From Spirochaetales bacterium (GTDB lineage: Bacteria; Spirochaetota; Spirochaetia; DSM-27196; PWMO01): a stretch of DNA of 8,967 nt. Shown piece after piece: positions 1-5,934 of this stretch. Both the position numbers and the translations under genes were made by a program. Within the stretch, counting starts at the first letter, position 1. Each line of letters starts with the position of its first letter. Location of the stretch: contig SLTF01000089.1 of assembly GCA_007130025.1 (NCBI GenBank), positions 1-8,967 of the forward strand, written 5' to 3'. The notes beneath the pieces were generated by a model. That model ran no database searches and was not told the DNA's origin. It worked only from the letters and a program-made list of their open reading frames with translations.

Positions 1-3
1 CTG

Positions 4-18
4 CGTACGCCCCGTACG
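4..18. repeat. Tight inverted repeat CGTACG-CCC-CGTACG
   Basis: Two copies of the self-complementary hexamer CGTACG are separated by three C residues, so the strand can fold into a 6-bp stem with a 3-base loop. The first copy sits in the larger palindrome GCGTACGC (3-10). It lies downstream of mutS and could be part of a transcription end, but the window stops three bases beyond it, so any U-tract on the minus-strand transcript cannot be seen. Confidence 0.5.
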
Positions 19-22
19 TCCG

Positions 23-51
23 GCGCCCTGCGGTGCGGGATGGCGGGGCGC
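23..51. repeat. Inverted repeat GCGCCC...GGGCGC
   Basis: GCGCCC at 23-28 pairs with GGGCGC at 46-51, giving a 6-bp all-GC stem around a 17-base loop. No T-run flanks it on either side, so it does not look like a classical intrinsic terminator. In DNA this GC-rich such pairing may arise by chance. Confidence 0.3.
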
Positions 52-153
52 TTCGCGTATGTGATCCATAAGGAACGCCGATGAGTCCCAGCGGGCAGAC
101 CCACCAAGCCGGACGAAATACGACTGCGAATCACGCATACGACTCAGACCGAT

Positions 154-2778
154 TCAGCGTCGCCGCGTTTCTCGCCGGGTGACGACGCCTGCGCCGAGGG
201 CTCGTTTCCATCGGTCGAGCACGGTCAACGCCTCCACGGGTGTCATCGCGTTGACATCGAGCGACTCAATTTCTTTGAGTATCAGCTCCGCCGAACGGAA
301 CAGCTCACCCTGTTCCGCATCACCGGGAGTCTGGCCCGTGTTGCGCCCCTCATCCGTCGCCCCCCCACCCGCGGTTGCCTGGACAGGCAGCATCAGGAAC
401 AGAGCTTGAGCCCGTCGAACCACCGCCGGCGGAAGGCCCGCCAACTCCGCAACGTGTATGCCGTAGGAGCTGCTCGACGGTCCCGAGACCACTTTTCTCA
501 GGAAGACGATTCGATTCCCGTCTTCGGCAACCGACATCGAAAGATTCTGCAGATTCTCTCCGTTCAACTGCGTCAACTCGTGATAGTGAGTGGCAAAGAG
601 CGTCCGCGCACAAACCCGTTGCAGAAGTTCTTCACAAACGGCCCACGCAATCGCGAGACCATCCTGTGTACCGGTACCGCGCCCCACTTCATCCATGATC
701 ACGAGACTTCGCGCGGTGGCGTTTCGCAGGATGTTGGCCGTTTCAGACATCTCAACCAGGAAGGTTGACTGCCCCCGGGCGATATTGTCCGACGCACCCA
801 CTCGACAGAAGATCCGGTCACACACTCCAATGACGGCGTCATCGGCCGGAACAAAGCTCCCAATCTGGGCCATGAGCGCAATCAGGGCGTTCTGCCGGAG
901 GAAGGTTGACTTCCCCGCCATGTTCGGACCGGTGATCAGTGCAAACCGGTTTCTGTTCAAGTCGAGGTTGTTCGCAACGAACCCACCGGGTGATCCAAAC
1001 CGCTCCACAACCGGGTGTCGCCCCCCGGTGATGCGGATCCCGGTACCCTCGTTCAAGACCGGACGTACGTATCCGTTTCTTGTAGCCGCCCATGCGAAGG
1101 ACTGGAGACAGTCCACCTCGGCAAGGCGGCCCGCCACCGTAAGAAGCCGCTCCATTCTCCCGGCAATCTGCGCCCGAACCGCCAGAAAGATCTCCCGCTC
1201 GAGATCAATCATCTTCTCTGAGGCGCTGTTGAGATCGGATTCGATATCTCCCAACGCTTCGGTCGTGAACCGCTCCGCCTGAGCCATCGATTGACGGCGA
1301 ATAAAATGCCCCGGGACCCTGCCGGCGTGCGTTCGGCTTACCTCAAAGAAGTATCCTATCACGCGGTTATGCCGAAGCTTCAATGCCGAAATCCCGCTCT
1401 TCTGCTTTTCGGTTTCCAGATACTTTGCCAGCACCGTGCGACTGCCGTCGCGCACGGTGCGCAATCTGTCGAGTTCATCGTCGTAGCCTGGACGAATCAG
1501 GTTTCCCTCGGTCAGCACCACCGAGGGGTTATCCTCAATTGCGCGTGAGAGGAGTTCGACCACCTCGCCAACCACCGCGGTTGTCTCCCCATCCGTGGTG
1601 ATTCCGTGTTCGCTCCAGAACCAGCCGGCCAGGGTCTCCTGGATCTGCAGGGCCCGTTCAAGGGTGGAGCTGACTGCAACCAGATCCTTCGCGTGAGCCC
1701 GGTCCAGTGCGATGCGAGCCGCAAGACGCTCGAGATCGAGAATCCCGTCCAGCTCGTCGCGAAGCCGATTGAGCATGATCTGGTTCCGATAGAGGCGATC
1801 GACGCGATCGAGTCGCGCGTCGATGACCGCAACGTCACGCAGCGGCGAAAGGAGCCACCGCCTCAGGAGACGGGCCCCCATGGCGGTTCTGGTTGAGTCG
1901 AGAACCGACAAGAGCGAAAACCGCCGACCCTGTTCGTGCATGCTTTGCACGAGTTCGAGGTTCTTCTGCGTGGTCTCATCCAGGATCACCACCTGCTCAT
2001 CCCGGTGGACCGCAATGGAGGTTACGTGCCGCAGAAGACCACGGGCGGTATCCGACACGTAGGAGAGCAGCACGTCGACGCAGAAGAGTTCGCGGTCGCT
2101 GACGCCAAATCCGTCGAGGGTGCTCACACCAAAGAGATGCAGTAACCTCCGACGTCCTGCGTCGGAGTCGAAGCTCCAATCGGGATATCGGTTCACCACC
2201 ACCGACTCGTGCTGCTCGATCACCGCCCGAACATCGCTCTGTTCCTCCAGCAACGATTCCTGAACGAGAATCTCTCGCGGTCCAAGCCGGCTCAGTTCGG
2301 TGCGGATGAAGTCCGCCGCTTCCTCGTGCGCCGCCGATGAGACGCAGAACTCTCCGGTTGAGAGATCGAGATACGCCTCCAGCAGAAGCTCGCGATCTCG
2401 CGCGAACGCAACGAGGTAGTTGTTGGAGCCGGCCTCGAGGTAGTCTTCGTCGACCACCGTCCCCGGGGTGATCACTTCGACCACTTCGCGCTCAGCAATA
2501 CCTTTGCCGTCATCGGAAAGCCGCAGTTGTTCGCAGACGGCGATTTTCTTCCCTGCGCGCAGCAGACGTCCGATGTAACCGTGAGCAGCGTGATAGGGAA
2601 TGCCGCACATCGCGACACCGTTTCGGGACGTCAGCGTCAGCCCGAGAATACGCGACGCTTCGTGGGCGTCGGACTTGAACATTTCGTAGAAGTCTCCCAG
2701 GCGGAAGAACAGTATCGCATCCTGATGTTCCGCTTTGATGCGCGCGTACTGGCGCATCATGGGAGTGAGGTCGGACAT
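154..2778 (-). CDS. mutS: DNA mismatch repair protein MutS
   Basis: MutS recognises base mismatches and small loops in newly replicated DNA and, as an ATP-driven sliding clamp, recruits MutL. The 874-residue length is typical. The mismatch-probing GDFYEMF motif is at residues 28-34 (Phe30 and Glu32 as the F-x-E pair), followed by the connector, the lever/core domain and a clamp insertion (about 432-523). The ATPase carries Walker A TGPNMAGKST (616-625), the signature loop GASDNIARGQSTFLVEM (661-677), Walker B IMDEVGRGTGT (694-704) and FATHYHEL (728-735). A linker rich in Gly, Thr and Asp leads to QGELF (823-827), which resembles a beta-clamp-binding motif, and then to the C-terminal dimerisation helix with LD-N-MTPVEAL. 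Relative to the common DEIGRGTSTYDG, this protein has Gly for Ser and Gln for Tyr. The start follows the skp stop by 3 bases. An AGGA (2783-2780) overlaps that stop only one base from the ATG, suggesting translational coupling. Confidence 0.97.
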   Translation of the reverse strand: MSDLTPMMRQYARIKAEHQDAILFFRLGDFYEMFKSDAHEASRILGLTLTSRNGVAMCGIPYHAAHGYIGRLLRAGKKIAVCEQLRLSDDGKGIAEREVVEVITPGTVVDEDYLEAGSNNYLVAFARDRELLLEAYLDLSTGEFCVSSAAHEEAADFIRTELSRLGPREILVQESLLEEQSDVRAVIEQHESVVVNRYPDWSFDSDAGRRRLLHLFGVSTLDGFGVSDRELFCVDVLLSYVSDTARGLLRHVTSIAVHRDEQVVILDETTQKNLELVQSMHEQGRRFSLLSVLDSTRTAMGARLLRRWLLSPLRDVAVIDARLDRVDRLYRNQIMLNRLRDELDGILDLERLAARIALDRAHAKDLVAVSSTLERALQIQETLAGWFWSEHGITTDGETTAVVGEVVELLSRAIEDNPSVVLTEGNLIRPGYDDELDRLRTVRDGSRTVLAKYLETEKQKSGISALKLRHNRVIGYFFEVSRTHAGRVPGHFIRRQSMAQAERFTTEALGDIESDLNSASEKMIDLEREIFLAVRAQIAGRMERLLTVAGRLAEVDCLQSFAWAATRNGYVRPVLNEGTGIRITGGRHPVVERFGSPGGFVANNLDLNRNRFALITGPNMAGKSTFLRQNALIALMAQIGSFVPADDAVIGVCDRIFCRVGASDNIARGQSTFLVEMSETANILRNATARSLVIMDEVGRGTGTQDGLAIAWAVCEELLQRVCARTLFATHYHELTQLNGENLQNLSMSVAEDGNRIVFLRKVVSGPSSSSYGIHVAELAGLPPAVVRRAQALFLMLPVQATAGGGATDEGRNTGQTPGDAEQGELFRSAELILKEIESLDVNAMTPVEALTVLDRWKRALGAGVVTRRETRRR

Positions 2779-2781
2779 TTC

Positions 2782-3303
2782 CTATCGCGTAATCGTTCGC
2801 AACCGCGCCAGCACCTGGTCGCTGATGTCAATTGCCGAACTCCACCACTGCAGCCCTTCGGTGTCGGTGCGTAACACCAGCGTGTACCCTCCGCTCTCCG
2901 CCACAAACTGAATGGCTTGCTGGAGCCGGTTGAGAAAGTCATCGGAGAGCAGGCGTGCCTGTCGCGCCTCAAGTTGCGCTCGGCGCCGCCGTGCAAGATC
3001 CTCGATGAAGCGTTCCTTTTCGGTGACCTGGGTCTGAAGCCGATCGGCGGTGACGCGGTTGTTCTGGTCGAGAGCGGTGTTAAATCGCTGGCGCAGGGTC
3101 TCGAGTTCCCGCACGTGCGAATCGATTTCATCCTGGTACTCACGACGGAGCCGCTCGAGCTCCCGCACCTCTTGCGAATCGCGATAAAAACTGTTGTAGA
3201 TGCGATCGATATTGATGATCCCAACCGTCGTGAGTTGCTCGGCTCCCGCCAACGTTGCTACCGTCAGCAGTACGCCAAGCAGTATCGGTGCTCTTCTGTT
3301 CAT
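2782..3303 (-). CDS. skp: OmpH/Skp-family periplasmic chaperone
   Basis: Skp forms a periplasmic trimer that holds unfolded outer-membrane proteins in solution until they reach the BAM machine. The 173-residue product begins with a signal peptide (MNRR, hydrophobic stretch 6-19, probable cleavage after LAGA at residue 21). A beta-strand typical of the family, VGIINIDRIYNSF (27-39), follows. A long charged helical segment rich in Glu, Arg and Gln (about 40-120) forms the coiled-coil tentacles. The C-terminal body has IQFVAESGGYTLVLRTD (131-147) and AIDISDQVLARL (157-168), matching the family's AxxxGYxLVLD...DIT-VL pattern. An in-frame TAG two codons upstream (3312-3310) fixes the ATG at 3303 as the first possible start. 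GAGGA abuts the ATG directly, and AGGGGA (3318-3313) lies 9 bases upstream. The position between bamA and mutS supports the call. Sequence identity within this family is low, so the name rests on architecture and context. Confidence 0.9.
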   Translation of the reverse strand: MNRRAPILLGVLLTVATLAGAEQLTTVGIINIDRIYNSFYRDSQEVRELERLRREYQDEIDSHVRELETLRQRFNTALDQNNRVTADRLQTQVTEKERFIEDLARRRRAQLEARQARLLSDDFLNRLQQAIQFVAESGGYTLVLRTDTEGLQWWSSAIDISDQVLARLRTITR

Positions 3304-3352
3304 TCCTCGCTATCCCCTGTTCCCGTCATCCGTTCTTGCGTTCATTCCATCG
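3304..3352 (-). other. Short bamA-skp intergenic spacer
   Basis: The 49 bases hold the skp ribosome-binding region but no hairpin or T-run that would suggest a terminator, and no convincing promoter. An 11-codon ORF (ATG at 3345, TAG at 3310) lies here in frame with skp but has no good Shine-Dalgarno sequence, so I do not call it a gene. Co-transcription of bamA and skp is the simplest reading. Confidence 0.6.
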
Positions 3353-5890
3353 TCAGAACAGCTCTGTTCCAATCGAGAAGACGAAGTCCCAGCCACGCCC
3401 CTCCCGGTTGTTCCGATTGAAGAGGCTTCCGGTCTGCCACTCCACGTTCCCATTGTTGTCGACCAGGAATCGTCGCGTGAAGTAGAGGCGAATCGGAAAC
3501 TGCGGTATCACGAACCGCAGCCCTGCGCCAAGGCTGAAGCGCATGTTCTCAATGCCGAGCTGGCCGATGTCGGAGCGTTCTTCGTAGAGCGCCGTTGCCT
3601 CGAGGAACTGATCAAACCAGATCACCTGTTCGGCCAGCGGCATCCGCAGCTCGATCCAGTTGTTCCACAGCGCTTTTCCATCCAGCTCCCGCGGCCATCC
3701 GCGGGCCGTGAACATACCGTCAATGAAGAGCAGGTCGGTGGTACCGGTTCGGGCTATCAGGTTTCGCTCACCGCGAACGAAGTTGTCCGGATTCCGTTGG
3801 TCGTCGGCAACCCAGAACTGCGGAAAGACGAGCGAAAGACTGGTGTGGAGACCGAGGATGCCCTTCCAGCTCCAGTTGTCACTGACGCGCCAGTCCCAGA
3901 GCGTGAAGTACTGTTCCGCGCGCGAATCCGTCCGAATAAAGTGCCGGGTTCCAAAGAGAAATCCCCCGGTAAACGATACGCCCTGACTCAGGAGGTACCC
4001 GCGAGACGGGTTGAAGATCAGATCGCGGTTGTCCAGCGACGTGGTAATGCCCCACCGGTTGACAAAGAGCCAGCGATCGAGGTTGTTGCGCACGTTGGAG
4101 TCCAACGGACGAAACTCTTCGGGATCGTAGGTGAGAAACTCGATACCGGTCCGCAACGATGTACCCACGTTGACCCGACCAAAGGGAAAGAGCCAGCGGT
4201 ACCCCGTGTTTGCGCCAATGGAGATATTCCATTCGGTGTACTCCATCAGGAACTCATCGGGAATGGCCGCGATCGTTCCACCGGCATCGAGAAACTCGTC
4301 CTCGCTGATAAAGGGGTCAGGAACGTTATTGAAGTCTTCGTCTCGCAGCACGTTGCGACGCAGATTCCGTTCCAGAATGAGGCTCATACCCCCCGACCAA
4401 CGCCGGTCAAAAAGCCAGCGCTCCAGAAAGTTAAACGACAGCCGCTGGTTGATCGGCGACGCGATGATCTCTGCGCCAATGGTCTGCCCACGCCCAAGAA
4501 AGTTCCGGTCCTGCCACGCGATCTGGGCAGAGACCGGGAAGTCGGCGCTGCCGCCAAAGGCAACCCCAAACGTGATGTCGGCGGTGCTCCCCTCCTCCAC
4601 GTTGATGATGAGGTCCATCAGGCCCTCTTCGCTGCCGGGAGGAGTCTCGGGCACGATGTTGTTGAAGTACTGGAGGTTGGCCAGCCCCTGCATGCCCTGC
4701 CGAATCCGCGTGGCGCTGAAGATGTCGCCCACGCCGAGGGGGATCTCGCGAAGAATCACGTGATCGGCGGTTTTTTCGTTTCCGCGGATCACGATGTTCT
4801 CGATATGGGCGCGGTTGCGCTCCACGATGTTTACCACGTACGAAATGGTGTTGATCGTGTCGTCGCGCAGTACGTCGCGAGTGATCGAGTTGAAGATGTA
4901 GCCGTTTTCAAAATAGAGATCAGCGATCCGCTGAAAGTCTGCATCGAGCCGGGTCTGGTTGTGTACCTGCCCCGGCTGCATCCGTACGCGCTGTTGAAGT
5001 TGATCATCTACGAAGATCGAATTCCCCCGGAACTCGATGCCGCCAAAGGTAAACTGCAATCCCTCTTCAACGAAGATGGTAAGCGTCAGAAAGGTGCGGC
5101 CGGCTTCTTCATCGCGCTCTACTTCCCGGACGATATCAAGAACCCGCGCGTCAACGAATCCGCGCTCCTGGTAGAACCGCTCAATCGCCCTTCGGTCTGC
5201 CTCGAGAGTGGCCTCCTGGAATACTCCCCGGTTAAACAGCGACTGAGCCTTGGTGTCCATGACGCCACGCAAAGTCCCCGCCGACGCAAAACTGTTTCCT
5301 GAGAACAGAATTTCGCGAACCGTAACCCGTGAACCCTCGGTGACGTTGAATACCACCCGGCGATCGGGTGAATCGGAGATCTCTTCAACCACCGCTTGCA
5401 CCGTCACGTCAGGGAATCCGCGCTCGAAATAGGCGGCTCGGATCGCCTGTTCATCAACGCGCAGCCGCGCCTGAGTAATGACGTCGCCCGGTTTAAGCAG
5501 AATGACATCCTGCAGCTGTCCGGCGCGGACGTTGCGATTGCCCGAAAAGCGCACCTCGAGTACCACCGGTCGCTCGGTCACGGTGAACTGGAGAATCACC
5601 CCCGTTCGCTGCGCGTCTGAGGGAATGGCTTCCGGGATCAGCGACTCGAAACTGTCGAGCGCAAAGAGCCTGCGTTGCAGATCGAGAAAGGTAGCGTCGG
5701 TGAAGGGCCTGCCGATAAACGGATCAATAATACCCTGGAGTTCGCTCTGGGCTACGTTTCGTAACCCGACAAACCGAACCGCAGTAATGGGGCGGTCCTG
5801 GTACCATTCGTCGTCTTCGACCGACTGAGCCGACACGAGAAGTGGAAAACAGAGAACGATCGCGCCGGCAATCAGCAGGCGTTTCAGCAT
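3353..5890 (-). CDS. bamA: Outer-membrane protein assembly factor BamA
   Basis: BamA is the Omp85-family barrel that folds and inserts beta-barrel proteins into the outer membrane. The 845-residue product has a signal peptide (MLKRLL, hydrophobic core, probable cleavage after LLVSA at 21). Five POTRA domains follow at about 34-107, 109-185, 189-277, 280-357 and 361-434, recognisable from repeated I-x-F-x-GN and YF-x-x-GF/Y patterns. The barrel spans about 436-845. It shows the Omp85 signature LDNRDLIFNPSRGYLL (619-634), the loop-6 motif as ARGW (729-732, usually VRGF/Y) followed by DGKALWNNWIELRMPL, and an aromatic C-terminal beta-signal FVFSIGTELF. The start at 5890 is preferred over the longer frame (ATG at 5953, which overlaps tamB) because AAAGGAG lies 5 bases upstream and it gives a normal signal peptide. 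ATG 5914 is a credible alternative. The position next to tamB and skp fits the envelope-assembly role. It is the orthologue of Tp92/TP0326 by family and context. Confidence 0.96.
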   Translation of the reverse strand: MLKRLLIAGAIVLCFPLLVSAQSVEDDEWYQDRPITAVRFVGLRNVAQSELQGIIDPFIGRPFTDATFLDLQRRLFALDSFESLIPEAIPSDAQRTGVILQFTVTERPVVLEVRFSGNRNVRAGQLQDVILLKPGDVITQARLRVDEQAIRAAYFERGFPDVTVQAVVEEISDSPDRRVVFNVTEGSRVTVREILFSGNSFASAGTLRGVMDTKAQSLFNRGVFQEATLEADRRAIERFYQERGFVDARVLDIVREVERDEEAGRTFLTLTIFVEEGLQFTFGGIEFRGNSIFVDDQLQQRVRMQPGQVHNQTRLDADFQRIADLYFENGYIFNSITRDVLRDDTINTISYVVNIVERNRAHIENIVIRGNEKTADHVILREIPLGVGDIFSATRIRQGMQGLANLQYFNNIVPETPPGSEEGLMDLIINVEEGSTADITFGVAFGGSADFPVSAQIAWQDRNFLGRGQTIGAEIIASPINQRLSFNFLERWLFDRRWSGGMSLILERNLRRNVLRDEDFNNVPDPFISEDEFLDAGGTIAAIPDEFLMEYTEWNISIGANTGYRWLFPFGRVNVGTSLRTGIEFLTYDPEEFRPLDSNVRNNLDRWLFVNRWGITTSLDNRDLIFNPSRGYLLSQGVSFTGGFLFGTRHFIRTDSRAEQYFTLWDWRVSDNWSWKGILGLHTSLSLVFPQFWVADDQRNPDNFVRGERNLIARTGTTDLLFIDGMFTARGWPRELDGKALWNNWIELRMPLAEQVIWFDQFLEATALYEERSDIGQLGIENMRFSLGAGLRFVIPQFPIRLYFTRRFLVDNNGNVEWQTGSLFNRNNREGRGWDFVFSIGTELF

Positions 5891-5895
5891 AGTGG

Positions 5896-5902
5896 CTCCT
5901 TT
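5896..5902 (-). promoter_or_regulatory. bamA ribosome-binding site (preferred start)
   Basis: AAAGGAG on the minus strand, followed by the 5-base spacer CCACT and then the ATG at 5890. It is the strongest Shine-Dalgarno sequence in the window and is the main reason for choosing this start. Confidence 0.85.
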
Positions 5903-5919
5903 CGGTTGCTGCATAATAA

Positions 5920-5924
5920 TCCTA
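5920..5924 (-). promoter_or_regulatory. Second, upstream ribosome-binding site for bamA
   Basis: TAGGA on the minus strand, followed by the 5-base spacer TTATT and the ATG at 5914-5912, which is in frame with bamA. Initiation here would add the eight residues MQQPKGAT in front of MLKRLL. The prolonged N-region would still be compatible with a signal peptide. Confidence 0.5.
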
Positions 5925-5934
5925 CCGTGGCGTT

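Larger units (their letters stand above)
1..153. other. Region downstream of mutS, no supported gene
   Basis: This stretch follows the mutS stop codon and runs to the left edge. Its first 50 bases are very GC-rich (40 of 50 are G or C) and contain two inverted repeats, listed separately. On the minus strand the mutS reading frame stays open after the TGA all the way to the edge, with ATGs at 138-136 and 69-67, but neither has a Shine-Dalgarno sequence and the peptide is not one I recognise. On the plus strand one frame is open from the edge to a TGA at 82-84, which could be the tail of a convergent gene, but 27 codons are too few to judge. An 8-base direct repeat (ATACGACT at 118-125 and 137-144) is also present. 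No T-rich terminator tail is visible. Confidence 0.5.

Noticed and set aside
81..182. A 33-codon plus-strand ORF with AAGGA five bases before its ATG, overlapping the end of mutS
   Set aside because: The peptide (MSPSGQTHQAGRN...) has no recognisable feature, it overlaps mutS on the opposite strand, and one SD-like match near an ATG is expected by chance.
590..1282. A 230-codon plus-strand ORF opposite the mutS ATPase region
   Set aside because: It lies entirely within the conserved mutS coding sequence, has no recognisable domain and a shuffled-looking composition; it is a shadow ORF of GC-rich DNA.
3310..3345. An 11-codon ORF between bamA and skp as a possible leader peptide
   Set aside because: It has no convincing ribosome-binding site, no run of regulatory codons and no attenuator-like hairpin after it.
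3356..3369. Inverted repeat GAACAG-CT-CTGTTC at the 3' end of bamA, resembling a LexA-type operator
   Set aside because: It lies inside the conserved bamA C-terminal codons (E-L-F), the GAAC/GTTC half-sites are six bases apart rather than the four of the Gram-positive LexA box, and no SOS gene follows directly.
3200..5302. A 700-codon open reading frame on the plus strand, opposite bamA
   Set aside because: Its codons are exactly in register with bamA codons, so it is interrupted only where bamA uses TTA, CTA or TCA. These are rare in this GC-rich gene, and the frame indeed ends at a TCA serine codon of bamA. The translation resembles no protein family, while the minus strand encodes a clear BamA.
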